From Coprococcus sp. (GTDB lineage: Bacteria; Bacillota; Clostridia; Lachnospirales; Lachnospiraceae): a stretch of 64,000 bases of DNA. Below, piece by piece: positions 36,017 through 45,859 of this stretch. Under the pieces are notes generated by a model, which had not been told where the DNA came from, made no database searches, and saw nothing but the letters and a program-made list of their open reading frames with translations. The translations under genes were made by a program, and so were the position numbers. The stretch is taken from assembly GCA_017935345.1 (NCBI GenBank), contig JAGBHU010000044.1:1-64000 (forward strand), written 5' to 3'. Position 1 is the stretch's first letter; every line of letters starts with the position of its first letter.

Positions 36017-37207
36017 ATGAAGGTATTGGTTATAAATTGTGGAAGTTCATCATTAAAATATCAGCTTATTGATTCGGATACAGAAGAAGTATTGGCGAAG
36101 GGACTTTGTGAGCGGATTACCATAGACGGAAGACTTACACATTCAACAACAGGTAAAGATAAATATACGATAGATGCTGATATGCCTGACCACAATGCAG
36201 CAGTCAAATATGTACTGAATGCACTTCTTGACAAGGAAACAGGTGTGATATCGTCACTGGATGAGATCGATGCTGTAGGACATAGAATCGTTCACGGCGG
36301 TGAAAAATTTGCCAAGTCTACAATGATAACGGATGAAGTTATGCAGGCGATAGAAGAGTGTAATGATTTGGCACCGTTGCACAATCCGGCTAATCTGATT
36401 GGAATTAGAGCGTGCAAATCACTTATGCCTGATGTGCCGATGGTTGCTGTATTCGATACGGCATTTCATCAGACTATGCCTGATAAGGCATATATATATG
36501 GTTTACCATATGAATATTATGTAAACTACAAGATCAGAAAATATGGTTTTCATGGAACCAGTCACAGTTTTGTATCAAAGAGACTGGCTGAACTCATAGG
36601 TAAGAAGCCGGAGGATTGTAACGTCATCGTATGTCATCTTGGGAATGGTTCCAGTATAACAGCGGTTAAGGGTGGTAAGTCGGTAGATACAACAATGGGA
36701 CTTACACCTCTTGCGGGTTTGCCGATGGGAACAAGAACAGGTGATATTGACCCTGCCATAATTGAATTTATTGCAGGCAAAGAAGATAAAACGGTAGAAG
36801 AAATCAATCAGATCCTAAATAAGAAATCGGGTATGCTCGGCCTCTCAGGCGTTTCAAGTGATTTCAGAGACTTGGACAAGGGTATTTCCGAAGGAAATGA
36901 CAGATGTCGTCTTGCAGTAGATGTATTTGCTTATCATGTAAAAAAGTTTATCGGTTCTTATGCCGCTGCTATGGGCGGTGTTGATGCCATCGCATTTACT
37001 GCAGGCGTAGGAGAAAATAATCCATATGTAAGAAAGCTTGCTACCGAAGGTCTTGAATTTATGGGAATTAAGCTCGATGAGAAAGCCAACGAGACACGCG
37101 GTGAGGAAATGAAAATCTCTACAGAAGACTCGAAAGTTTCCGTATGGATAGTTCCTACCAACGAAGAACTCGCCATCGCAAGAGAAACCGTTGCTCTTGT
37201 AAAATAA
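36017..37207 (+). CDS. ackA: Acetate kinase
   Basis: It converts acetyl phosphate plus ADP to acetate and ATP. The 396-residue enzyme has [60 protein letters not shown]-type [17 protein letters not shown] and [11 protein letters not shown] ribosome binding site AGAGGT precedes the ATG. It pairs with pta. Confidence 0.97.
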   Translation: MKVLVINCGSSSLKYQLIDSDTEEVLAKGLCERITIDGRLTHSTTGKDKYTIDADMPDHNAAVKYVLNALLDKETGVISSLDEIDAVGHRIVHGGEKFAKSTMITDEVMQAIEECNDLAPLHNPANLIGIRACKSLMPDVPMVAVFDTAFHQTMPDKAYIYGLPYEYYVNYKIRKYGFHGTSHSFVSKRLAELIGKKPEDCNVIVCHLGNGSSITAVKGGKSVDTTMGLTPLAGLPMGTRTGDIDPAIIEFIAGKEDKTVEEINQILNKKSGMLGLSGVSSDFRDLDKGISEGNDRCRLAVDVFAYHVKKFIGSYAAAMGGVDAIAFTAGVGENNPYVRKLATEGLEFMGIKLDEKANETRGEEMKISTEDSKVSVWIVPTNEELAIARETVALVK

Positions 37208-37286
37208 AACAATCTATACCTATTGCAGCTATCGTTAGGGATATATAGACGTATAGCCATAAATACATATATTTGGAATTTTCTTG

Positions 37287-37315
37287 TTGACAAAGAATGT
37301 CCAAATATGTATAAT
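37287..37315 (+). promoter_or_regulatory. Consensus sigma-A promoter of the DUF177-rpmF operon
   Basis: Perfect TTGACA (37287-37292), 17-bp spacer, perfect TATAAT (37310-37315). A 9-bp inverted repeat (ATATTTGGA at 37269-37277, TCCAAATAT at 37300-37308) brackets the -35 and abuts the -10. Confidence 0.8.
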
Positions 37316-37343
37316 AACCAATGTGCGATTTTTAGGAGATATT

Positions 37344-37859
37344 ATGTTAATTGATTTATCTGAGGTTTTATCAACTGAAGGATTGGTACAGGAAGTAAAT
37401 GTAACTTCTGATTTAAAAGAGTTTTCATTTAACGGAAATGTATATGTTACAGAGAATATTGAGGATTTTATTCTTACTCTTCAGAATGAGGGTAAGCGAA
37501 AATGTAGTATATCAGGTAAGTGTAAAGTAACACTTAAGATGCTCTGCGACAGATGTCTTGATGAGGTAAAGAAGGATTTTGACGTCACGATTGATGAGTT
37601 CATTGATATGGCGATTTTCGAATCTGGTAATACCTACGAGATAAATGAATTAAATTATTTAGATGACTGTAATATCGATATGGACGCACTATTAGAGAAG
37701 GAACTGATGAGTTTAGTTCCGGTACAGGTTCTTTGTAAGGAAGATTGCAAGGGATTGTGTAAGGTGTGTGGAAAAAATCTGAACAATGAATCATGTGATT
37801 GTGACGATTTTGTTCCGGATCCGAGATTATCAGTTTTTGCAAACATCTTGAAGAATTGA
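37344..37859 (+). CDS. DUF177 (YceD) family protein
   Basis: A 171-residue protein found upstream of rpmF in most bacteria. YceD is linked to 23S rRNA accumulation and ribosome assembly in plants and bacteria. Cys pairs in LCDRCLDEV and a cluster CKEDCKGLCKVCGKNLN...SCDC could bind metal, as in other family members. AGGAGA precedes the ATG at 37344; an in-frame upstream TTG/ATG at 37284 would lie across the promoter. rpmF starts 13 bp after the stop. Confidence 0.92.
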   Translation: MLIDLSEVLSTEGLVQEVNVTSDLKEFSFNGNVYVTENIEDFILTLQNEGKRKCSISGKCKVTLKMLCDRCLDEVKKDFDVTIDEFIDMAIFESGNTYEINELNYLDDCNIDMDALLEKELMSLVPVQVLCKEDCKGLCKVCGKNLNNESCDCDDFVPDPRLSVFANILKN

Positions 37860-37872
37860 GGAGGTGTGATTA

Positions 37873-38055
37873 ATGTCAATTTGTCCAAAGAATAAGAGCT
37901 CAAAGGCAAGAAGAGATAAGAGAAGAGCAAACTGGAAGATGACTGCACCGGCATTGGTAAAGTGCAGCAAGTGCGGCGAGTTAATGGTACCACACAGAGT
38001 ATGTAAGAATTGTGGTTCATATAACAAGAAAGAGATTATCTCAGTAGCTGAGTAA
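37873..38055 (+). CDS. rpmF: Ribosomal protein L32
   Basis: The 60-residue protein starts MSICPKNKSSKARRDKRRAN and has a zinc ribbon CSKCGELMVPHRVCKNCG with four Cys. A terminator follows, and plsX has its own promoter. Confidence 0.97.
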   Translation: MSICPKNKSSKARRDKRRANWKMTAPALVKCSKCGELMVPHRVCKNCGSYNKKEIISVAE

Positions 38056-38064
38056 TAGAAAAAC

Positions 38065-38097
38065 AGACTTTTCACTTTGGTGAAGGGTCTTTTTTTT
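38065..38097 (+). terminator. Terminator after rpmF
   Basis: AGACTTTTCAC (38065-38075) pairs with GTGAAGGGTCT (38080-38090) with two G-U pairs and a 4-nt loop, followed by TTTTTTTATT. Confidence 0.8.
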
Positions 38098-38152
38098 ATT
38101 CTGTCAGGAGAGCGGGTTCCTATTTTTATTCGGAAAGTTTGTCTCCGTTTTG

Positions 38153-38181
38153 TTGACTTTAATTATCCTTATATATATAAT
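38153..38181 (+). promoter_or_regulatory. Sigma-A promoter of plsX-rnc-smc-ftsY
   Basis: TTGACT (38153-38158), 17-bp spacer, TATAAT (38176-38181), about 98 bp upstream of plsX. The leader contains a terminator-like hairpin. Confidence 0.75.
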
Positions 38182-38216
38182 AACACTGTATGTTTATGTC
38201 TAGGCGTGCAAGAATG

Positions 38217-38239
38217 AAAGGTCTGTCAGACCTTTTTTT
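38217..38239 (+). terminator. Terminator-like hairpin in the plsX leader (possible attenuator)
   Basis: AAAGGTCT (38217-38224), 3-nt loop GTC, AGACCTTT (38228-38235), then TTTT. It lies between the promoter at 38153 and the plsX ATG, so it would attenuate the operon rather than end an upstream one. Confidence 0.6.
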
Positions 38240-38278
38240 GACAATGGCAAATATATGTAGAAATATAGGAGAATCGTT

Positions 38279-39301
38279 ATGAGTGATACAAAGATAGTGG
38301 TAGATGCAATGGGTGGTGATTACGCACCGGAATGGATTATACGGGGAGCTGTTGAGGCAATCAATGAAGGTGCTAAGGCTCAAATTATCCTTACAGGAAA
38401 AGAAGATATTATAAAAAGTGAGCTTGCGAAGTATACATATGACAAATCGGCGATAAAGGTTGTAGACGCCCAGGAAGAAATTACCTGTCATGATGCTCCT
38501 GTTTCTGCAATAAGGACAAAGAAGAATTCATCTCTTGTTGTTGGTATGAATATGGTGAAAAACGGCGAGGCTGATGCAATTATTTCAGCCGGAAGTTCAG
38601 GCGCCATACTTGCCGGAGGGCAGCTTGTTGTAGGGCGTTCCAAGGGTGTGAAACGTTCGCCTCTTGCCCCTCTTTTGCCGACAAACAAAGGCTACTCGCT
38701 TCTAATTGATTGTGGTGCCAATGTGGATGCCAGACCGGAGCATCTTCTTCAATTTGCCAAGATGGGTTCTATATATATGGAAAATATTGAAAAGGTGAAA
38801 AATCCAAGAGTTGCCATAGTCAATATAGGTGATGAAGAGGAAAAAGGAAATGCTCTTGTGAAAGAGACATATCCGCTTTTGAAAGAATGCAAGGAAATCA
38901 ATTTCATAGGTAGTATAGAAGCAAGGGAAATCCCAAATGGTGCAGCCGATGTTATTGTATGTGAGGCATTTGTCGGAAATGTAATATTAAAGCTGTACGA
39001 AGGCCTTGCCAAAATGCTTCTTTCAGAAATTAAAAATACAATTATGTCTTCTTTTAAGACAAAAATAGGCGGGGCCCTGATAAAGAGCTCTTTGAATGGT
39101 CTGAAAGAGAGATTCAATGCAAAAAATAAAGGTGGTGCACCACTTTTGGGACTGAAAGGACTTGTTGTGAAAATTCATGGCAATTCTCATAATGAGGAGG
39201 TAAAGAGCGCAATTTTCCAATGTATTAATTTTAAGGAAAATGCCGTAAATGAAAAAATAGCCGAGGAATTAGGAAAAGAAATGGTAAAGGCAAATGAATA
39301 A
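38279..39301 (+). CDS. plsX: Phosphate acyltransferase PlsX
   Basis: It converts acyl-ACP to acyl phosphate for phospholipid synthesis. The 340-residue protein has VVDAMGGDYAPEWIIRGAVEA, ADAIISAGSSGAILAGG, LLIDCGANVDARPEHLLQFA and VVCEAFVGNVILKLYEG. The ribosome binding site is AGGAGA. The acpP gene often found between plsX and rnc is absent; rnc overlaps plsX by 8 bp. Confidence 0.96.
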   Translation: MSDTKIVVDAMGGDYAPEWIIRGAVEAINEGAKAQIILTGKEDIIKSELAKYTYDKSAIKVVDAQEEITCHDAPVSAIRTKKNSSLVVGMNMVKNGEADAIISAGSSGAILAGGQLVVGRSKGVKRSPLAPLLPTNKGYSLLIDCGANVDARPEHLLQFAKMGSIYMENIEKVKNPRVAIVNIGDEEEKGNALVKETYPLLKECKEINFIGSIEAREIPNGAADVIVCEAFVGNVILKLYEGLAKMLLSEIKNTIMSSFKTKIGGALIKSSLNGLKERFNAKNKGGAPLLGLKGLVVKIHGNSHNEEVKSAIFQCINFKENAVNEKIAEELGKEMVKANE

Positions 39302-39986
39302 TAGAAATTATCACGAGTTAGAGAAAAAAATAGGATATACATTTAATTATATCGATTATCTGATAACCGCTCTTACTCATACATCCTATATGAATGAAAG
39401 AAAAATGAATAAACCGGAATCCTATGAGAGGTCGGAGTTTTTGGGAGATGCCATTCTTGAATTTATAGTGAGTGAATATCTTTATACCTATAATAAGGAT
39501 TATAAAGAGGGAAAGCTTACCAAGCTTCGCGCCAGTCTTGTCTGTGAATTTACACTTTCTCAGATTGCAAAATCCTTAGGATTTGGAGAGTTCGTACTTT
39601 TAAGCAAGGGTGAAGAAATGACCGGAGGAAGAGACAGAAACTCGATTTTGTGTGATTTGTTTGAGGCTGTGTTAGGAGCCATCTATTTGGATGGAGGTAT
39701 CGAGCCGGCAAAAACATTTGTAAACACCTATTTGCTGAAAGATATAGAAACAAAATCCCTGTTTTACGATGCAAAATCGACGCTTCAGGAGTTGATGCAG
39801 AAGGAAGGGAAGGTGCTGTCCTATCATTTGGTAGATGAGGTCGGACCGGACCATAACAAAAAATATATTACAGATGCAGTTATTGACGGCATGGCTATAG
39901 CCAGAGGCGAAGGGGTATCGAGAAAGGCAGCTGAACAGACAGCAGCATATAATGCCTTATTACAACTAAAGAAAAAGCAGGTTTAA
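39294..39986 (+). CDS. rnc: Ribonuclease III
   Basis: A double-strand-specific endonuclease for rRNA and mRNA processing. The signature ERSEFLGDAILEF carries catalytic acids; DLFEAVLGAIYLDGG is the second motif. The C-terminal dsRBD begins near KSTLQELMQKEGK and ends with AAEQTAAYNALLQL. Length is 230 residues. It is translationally coupled to plsX and lies 3 bp before smc. Confidence 0.97.
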   Translation: MNNRNYHELEKKIGYTFNYIDYLITALTHTSYMNERKMNKPESYERSEFLGDAILEFIVSEYLYTYNKDYKEGKLTKLRASLVCEFTLSQIAKSLGFGEFVLLSKGEEMTGGRDRNSILCDLFEAVLGAIYLDGGIEPAKTFVNTYLLKDIETKSLFYDAKSTLQELMQKEGKVLSYHLVDEVGPDHNKKYITDAVIDGMAIARGEGVSRKAAEQTAAYNALLQLKKKQV

Positions 39987-39989
39987 ATT

Positions 39990-42900
39990 ATGTACTTAAA
40001 GAGCATAGAAGTCAACGGATTCAAATCCTTTGCAAATAAAATCAATTTCAAATTCAATCATGGAATAACATGTATCGTAGGACCCAACGGTTCAGGTAAG
40101 AGTAATGTTGCCGATGCCGTAAGATGGGTTCTGGGCGAACAGAGTGCCAAGAGTCTGCGTGGTGCGAAGATGGAGGATGTTATTTTCTCGGGTACACAGC
40201 TTAGAAAACCACAGGGTTCGGCATATGTTGCCATTACGCTGGATAATAGTGACCATTCTCTGCCTGTTGATTATAATGAGGTAACCGTAGCAAGACGTGT
40301 ATATCGTTCAGGAGAGTCGGAATACCTTATAAACGGTACTGTCAGCAGGCTGAGGGACGTTCATTCTCTTTTCTTTGATACAGGTATCGGAAAAGAAGGC
40401 TATTCCATTATCGGACAGGGTCAGATTGAAAAAATATTAAATGGTAAGCCTGAGGAACGGCGTGAGCTTTTTGACGAGGCGGCAGGTATTGTTAAGTTCA
40501 AGAAAAATAAAGCTGCTGCTGAGAAGTCACTGGAAGCGGAAAGAGAAAACTTAAGTCGTGTCAATGATATTCTCGGCGAGCTGGAAAAACAGGTTGGCCC
40601 GCTGAAGGAGCAGTCTGAAATCGCCAGAAAATATCTGCTTTTTAAATCAGAGCTTAAGAAACTGGATGTCAATGCTTTTCTGATAGAAATAGAGCAGATT
40701 AAGGCTGTTTTAGAAGAGGATATCAAGAAACAAAAAATTGTTGATGACGATATTATTGAAAATAAACAGTCCTATGAACAGACGAAAGAAGAATATGAGA
40801 AGATTGAGCAGACGATAGAGCAGCTGAATCAGGTTATAGAAACATCAAGAAATGAGATACATGAATATAAGCTGGCAAAGGAACGTTCAGAAGGTGAGAT
40901 AAACGTAATCAATCAGCAGATTATTGCACATAAAATGAATGATAAGAATATTCATGATCAGATAGACAGACTTCAGAAGCAGATAGATGACGGAAATCGT
41001 GAACTTGCTGATTATAATGAAAGAAAATCTCATTTTGATGAAGAAGTGGGTGCTGTAGAAGAGAAACTGAACGGTGCACGAAAAGAAAATGAAGATATAT
41101 CGGCATATATAGAAGCATGTCTGCAGGAGATAGAAGACTGCAAAACGAATATCATAGAATACATACATGAAAGCGGTTCACTTCAGGCAAAGGTAGGCAG
41201 ATATGATGCCATGCTTGAAAATATTAATTTCAGAAAGACACAGCTGAACCAGAGATTTCTTCAGTTTAAGAGTGATGACAACAATGACAGAAAGGAATAT
41301 GACGAGTTAAACGGACAGCTTGAGCTTCTTGAGGCAGATGTAAAAGAAATTACAGGAAGTCTTGACGAGAAGGAAGCAGAGCTTGCTGATAACCAGAATA
41401 GAAATAAGGTAAACAGAGAGCTGATACATAATACGAATGAGAAGCTTTCTGCGACGCGTTCCAAGATGGAAGCACTCCGCAATATTACTGAACGGTATGA
41501 CGGATATGGAAACAGTATTCGCAAGGTCATGGAGCAGAAGGAGTCAAATCCGGGTATTATTGGTGTTGTGGCAGATATTATAGATGTAAATAAGGAATAT
41601 GAAATCGCAGTAGAAACAGCTCTTGGTGGAAGTATTCAGAACATTGTTACGGAGGATGATGGTACTGCCAAGAAGATGATATCCTATTTAAAGACAAATA
41701 AGCTGGGACGTGCAACTTTCCTTCCGCTTAACACCATAACAGACAGGGGACAGGTAAGAAATGATGTCCTTGGTGAAAAAGGTGTTATAGGAATCGCATC
41801 GGAGCTGGTAACCGTTGACAAAAGATATCATGCTCTTGTGAAAAATTTGTTAGGGCGTATTGTTGTAGTAGATAATATAGATAATGCCCTTGTTGTAGCG
41901 AGAAAGTATAATCAAAGTCTGAGGCTTGTTACAATAGAAGGTGAACTTATCAATCCGGGTGGTTCCATGACCGGTGGTGCTTTCCGGAATTCAAGCAATC
42001 TCTTAGGAAGAAAAAGAGAGCTGGATGAGCTTAAGGAGCAGATTAAAGCGTTAAATGATACTGCTGCAAAAGCTGCAAAGCTGGATGAAGCGTTAAAGAT
42101 AAGAAGAGATGAGCTTCGTTCCTCTATAGAAGAGCTGAATGTCAGACTGCAGAAGGCGTACCTTGAGAAAAATACCATTACCATGAGTATAGAACAGGTA
42201 AATGCCCGCATGCAGGAATCCGCAAGTGCATTTGCTTCTATAGAAAAAGAAATCGGTGAGCTGAATAACCAGATCACAGAGATCAATCACAATAAGAATA
42301 ATCTGGCTGATAATAATAAAAAGCATGAAGCGCAAAAGAAGGAATGTGAAGTCCGTATAGAGGAACTGGAGGCTATCGTTGAAGAGCAAAGAGAAAAGCT
42401 GACAAAGTCAAATGAAACAGTATCGGCACTTCTCATTGAATTCAATACAATGAAGCAGAAGGAAGATTTTATACTTGAAAATATACGAAGAATCAGGCAG
42501 GATGAGGAACGCCTTTCTGAGGAGATGCAGCAATATACAGGTCAGATCGAAGAAGCGGTTTGTGAGATTTCAAAGCTGGAGCAGCAAATCCGAGATATAG
42601 AGGACAGTATAGCAGAAGGCAGGAAAAATATTCTTGATACGGAGGACAAGCTTACGGAGTTCTCCGACAAGAGAGAAGAACTGAACAGAAATCATAAGGA
42701 ATTTTTTGTAAAGCGGGATGAACTTTCTGAGAAGATAGCAGGTCTTGAAAAGGCCTCATATAAATTAAATGCAGCAATAGAAAAGAATACAGAGAAATCG
42801 GACAATCTGAATAATTATATGTGGGAGGAATACGAGCTTACCTATACGTCTGCTTTGGAATTAAAGGATACGACTATGACAGAGCTTTCCTCTCTTAAGA

Positions 42901-43547
42901 AAGAGATTACGGCTGTAAAGACAAAGATAAAATCGCTTGGTGATGTCAATGTAAATGCCATAGAGGACTATAAGGCGGTTGCGGAACGATATGAGTTTTT
43001 AAAGGCACAGCATGATGATATTGTACAGGCCGAGACCAATCTTCTGGGCGTGATTGCCGAACTGGAGAAATCCATGCAGCAGCAATTTGCAGAGAAATTC
43101 AAAGAGATTCAGTTTATGTTTGATAAGGTGTTTAAGGAGCTGTTTGGCGGAGGAAGAGGAGCTTTGGAGCTTGTTGATGATGAGAACCTTCTCGAAACGG
43201 GTATCAGAATCATAGCACAGCCGCCGGGAAAGAAGCTTCAGAATATGATGCAGCTTTCCGGTGGAGAAAAATCGCTGACAGCCATTTCCCTGTTATTTGC
43301 AATACAGAGCCTGAAGCCGTCACCATTTTGTTTGCTTGACGAGATTGAGGCGGCACTTGATGATTCCAATGTAAGAAGATTTGCAAAGTATCTGGACAGA
43401 CTTACAAAGGATACACAGTTTATCGTGATTTCTCATAGAAAGGGAACCATGGAGGCTGCGGATATTCTGTATGGTATTACCATGCAGGAAAAGGGTGTAT
43501 CAACGCTTGTATCCGTAAATCTGATAGAAAATGATTTGGACAAATAA
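39990..43547 (+). CDS. smc: Chromosome segregation protein SMC
   Basis: The 1185-residue ATPase of the condensin complex. The N-terminal Walker A is GPNGSGKSNVADAVRWVLGE. Long coiled coils flank a hinge (~residues 515-640, GVVADIIDVNKEYEIAVETALG through GGSMTGGAF). The C-terminal head has the signature LSGGEKSLTAISLLFA and Walker B LLDEIEAALDD. Its partners ScpA and ScpB are encoded at 3.4-4.9 kb. Confidence 0.98.
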   Translation: MYLKSIEVNGFKSFANKINFKFNHGITCIVGPNGSGKSNVADAVRWVLGEQSAKSLRGAKMEDVIFSGTQLRKPQGSAYVAITLDNSDHSLPVDYNEVTVARRVYRSGESEYLINGTVSRLRDVHSLFFDTGIGKEGYSIIGQGQIEKILNGKPEERRELFDEAAGIVKFKKNKAAAEKSLEAERENLSRVNDILGELEKQVGPLKEQSEIARKYLLFKSELKKLDVNAFLIEIEQIKAVLEEDIKKQKIVDDDIIENKQSYEQTKEEYEKIEQTIEQLNQVIETSRNEIHEYKLAKERSEGEINVINQQIIAHKMNDKNIHDQIDRLQKQIDDGNRELADYNERKSHFDEEVGAVEEKLNGARKENEDISAYIEACLQEIEDCKTNIIEYIHESGSLQAKVGRYDAMLENINFRKTQLNQRFLQFKSDDNNDRKEYDELNGQLELLEADVKEITGSLDEKEAELADNQNRNKVNRELIHNTNEKLSATRSKMEALRNITERYDGYGNSIRKVMEQKESNPGIIGVVADIIDVNKEYEIAVETALGGSIQNIVTEDDGTAKKMISYLKTNKLGRATFLPLNTITDRGQVRNDVLGEKGVIGIASELVTVDKRYHALVKNLLGRIVVVDNIDNALVVARKYNQSLRLVTIEGELINPGGSMTGGAFRNSSNLLGRKRELDELKEQIKALNDTAAKAAKLDEALKIRRDELRSSIEELNVRLQKAYLEKNTITMSIEQVNARMQESASAFASIEKEIGELNNQITEINHNKNNLADNNKKHEAQKKECEVRIEELEAIVEEQREKLTKSNETVSALLIEFNTMKQKEDFILENIRRIRQDEERLSEEMQQYTGQIEEAVCEISKLEQQIRDIEDSIAEGRKNILDTEDKLTEFSDKREELNRNHKEFFVKRDELSEKIAGLEKASYKLNAAIEKNTEKSDNLNNYMWEEYELTYTSALELKDTTMTELSSLKKEITAVKTKIKSLGDVNVNAIEDYKAVAERYEFLKAQHDDIVQAETNLLGVIAELEKSMQQQFAEKFKEIQFMFDKVFKELFGGGRGALELVDDENLLETGIRIIAQPPGKKLQNMMQLSGGEKSLTAISLLFAIQSLKPSPFCLLDEIEAALDDSNVRRFAKYLDRLTKDTQFIVISHRKGTMEAADILYGITMQEKGVSTLVSVNLIENDLDK

Positions 43548-43564
43548 AAAATGGAGGTAAACAT

Positions 43565-44542
43565 ATGGCGGAAGAGAAGGAGAAGAAGGGCTTTTTTAAA
43601 CGATTAAAAGAAGGCTTAAGCAAGACAAGGAATAACATCGTAGACAGCTTTGCATCTGTATTTGGGGCTTCTCATATAGATGATGATTTCTACGAAGAGC
43701 TGGAAGAAACCTTTATCATGGCGGATATGGGCTATGAGACTACGGAAAAAGTGATTGAAGACCTCAAAATGAAGGTAAAAGAAGCCAGAATAAAGGAGCC
43801 TGCAGCATGTAAGGAACTGATTATAAACATAATCAGGGACCAGATGATGGTGGATGAGACAGCTTATGATTTTGAAAGCAAAAAAACGGTTATACTTGTG
43901 ATAGGCGTCAATGGTGTCGGCAAGACAACAACCATAGGAAAGCTGGCTGCACAGTATAAAAATGCAGGCAAACGTGTATTGATAGCTGCCGCTGATACGT
44001 TCAGGGCTGCCGCAATAGACCAGCTTAAGACATGGGCTGACAGAGCGCAGGTAGAGATGATATCCCATAATGAGGGTGCTGACCCGTCAGCCGTTGTATA
44101 TGATGCCGTAGCTGCCGCAAAGGCAAGGAATACCGATATCCTTCTTGTAGATACGGCAGGAAGACTTCATAATAAGAAGAATCTTATGGATGAGCTGGCA
44201 AAGATGAGAAGGATTATATCAAGAGATTATCCTGATGCAAATGTGGAGTCACTGATTGTTTTGGATGGAACAACAGGTCAGAATGCTCTTGAACAGGCAA
44301 GACAGTTCAGCAATGTAACGGAAATAGACGGTATTGTGATTACTAAGCTGGACGGAACCGCAAAAGGTGGTATTGCGATTGCAATTCAGTCAGAACTGAA
44401 TGTACCGGTTAAGTTTATCGGAATAGGCGAGAAGATTGGTGATTTACAGCGGTTTGATCCATCGGCTTATGTTAATGCCTTGTTTGCAGATTTTGATGAG
44501 GATCGAACAGAGCTTGATATATTACTTGAAGAGAATATGTAG
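43565..44542 (+). CDS. ftsY: Signal recognition particle receptor FtsY
   Basis: A GTPase that docks SRP-ribosome complexes at the membrane. The 325-residue form has a short basic N-terminus ([16 protein letters not shown]) instead of a long acidic A domain. The NG domain carries [44 protein letters not shown] and [16 protein letters not shown]-type GGAGG lies before the ATG. It is the last gene of the plsX operon. Confidence 0.97.
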   Translation: MAEEKEKKGFFKRLKEGLSKTRNNIVDSFASVFGASHIDDDFYEELEETFIMADMGYETTEKVIEDLKMKVKEARIKEPAACKELIINIIRDQMMVDETAYDFESKKTVILVIGVNGVGKTTTIGKLAAQYKNAGKRVLIAAADTFRAAAIDQLKTWADRAQVEMISHNEGADPSAVVYDAVAAAKARNTDILLVDTAGRLHNKKNLMDELAKMRRIISRDYPDANVESLIVLDGTTGQNALEQARQFSNVTEIDGIVITKLDGTAKGGIAIAIQSELNVPVKFIGIGEKIGDLQRFDPSAYVNALFADFDEDRTELDILLEENM

Positions 44543-44627
44543 ATATTTTTTAATTTTGACATGAAATAAATATGCATACAGGTAATTGATGATTATCTTG
44601 ATGCCATATAAAAAGGAGACATATACA

Positions 44628-45857
44628 ATGACAGAGGAATTGACACTAAAAAAATTTGAAGAGGCTTATGACATCATCAGCAAGGTTGTACTTCCTACAA
44701 AGCTGATTGAGAGTGAATATTTCAGTAATCTTACAGGAAATAAAGTGTTCTTTAAGCCTGAAAACCTGCAGCTTACAGGTGCCTACAAAATAAGAGGTGC
44801 TTATTACAAAATAAGTACATTAAGTGATGAAGAAAGACAACGTGGACTGATAACGGCATCAGCCGGAAATCATGCCCAGGGAGTAGCATATGCCGCAAAA
44901 GCATATGGTGTTAAGGCAACGATTGTCATGCCGTCTTCAACACCACTTATTAAAGTAAACAGGACAAAATCCTATGGTGCAGAGGTTATACTTTACGGAG
45001 ACGTATACGATGAGTCATGTGCATATGCTCTTGAACTTGCAGAGGATAAAGGATATACATTTATTCACCCGTTTGATGATTTGGATGTAGCTACGGGACA
45101 AGGCTCTGTTGCGATGGAAATTATTAAGGAGCTTCCGTTTGTAGATTATATCCTTGTTCCAATCGGCGGCGGCGGACTGGCAACAGGTGTATCGACACTT
45201 GCCAAGATGATGAATCCGAATATTAAGGTAATAGGTGTTGAGCCTGCAGGAGCAAACTGTATGCAGGTTTCTCTTAAGAATAAAAAGGTAACGACATTGC
45301 CTATGGTTGATACTATCGCAGACGGTACGGCAGTTAAAACACCGGGTACAAAGATATTCCCATATATTGAGAAGAATTTGGATGGTATCATCACAATCGA
45401 AGACAGCGAGCTTATTGTTTCCTTCCTTGATATGCTTGAAAATCATAAGATGCTGGTAGAAAATTCGGGACTTCTTACCGTTGCGGCACTCAAGCATCTT
45501 GATGTGAAGGGCGCAAAGGTAGTCAGTATATTATCAGGCGGAAATATGGATATGATTACATTTGCATCAGTAGTACAGCACGGACTGATAGCAAGAAGCA
45601 GAATATTTACGGTATCAACATTGCTTCCTGACAAGCCGGGTGCGCTGATGAATATATCCAAGATCATTGCTGACCTTCAGGGTAATATCATCAAGCTGGA
45701 GCATAACCAGTTTGTATCCATAAACAGAAATTCCGCCGTGGAGCTGGTTATCACAATGGAAGCCTTTGGCCCTGAGCATAAGCAGCTTATTATCAATACA
45801 TTGGCTGAAAAGGGATATAAGCCAAAGGAAACAATGACAAAGGGAATATATAACTAA
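44628..45857 (+). CDS. ilvA: Threonine dehydratase (ammonia-lyase) with C-terminal ACT domain
   Basis: A PLP enzyme deaminating threonine to 2-oxobutyrate, the entry to isoleucine synthesis. The PLP lysine lies in LTGAYKIRGAYYK; SAGNHAQGVA and the Gly-rich PIGGGGLATG bind the cofactor phosphate. The 409-residue medium form has one ACT-like C-terminal domain (LPDKPGALMNISKIIADLQ) rather than the two of E. coli IlvA, so biosynthetic or catabolic use is not settled. The ATG at 44628 follows AAAGGAGA. The next gene starts 2 bp after the stop. Confidence 0.92.
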   Translation: MTEELTLKKFEEAYDIISKVVLPTKLIESEYFSNLTGNKVFFKPENLQLTGAYKIRGAYYKISTLSDEERQRGLITASAGNHAQGVAYAAKAYGVKATIVMPSSTPLIKVNRTKSYGAEVILYGDVYDESCAYALELAEDKGYTFIHPFDDLDVATGQGSVAMEIIKELPFVDYILVPIGGGGLATGVSTLAKMMNPNIKVIGVEPAGANCMQVSLKNKKVTTLPMVDTIADGTAVKTPGTKIFPYIEKNLDGIITIEDSELIVSFLDMLENHKMLVENSGLLTVAALKHLDVKGAKVVSILSGGNMDMITFASVVQHGLIARSRIFTVSTLLPDKPGALMNISKIIADLQGNIIKLEHNQFVSINRNSAVELVITMEAFGPEHKQLIINTLAEKGYKPKETMTKGIYN

Positions 45858-45859
45858 TT

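Noticed and set aside
44556-44584. TTGACA upstream of threonine dehydratase as a promoter
   Set aside because: No acceptable -10 lies at 16-18 bp; read-through from ftsY or another element is equally possible.
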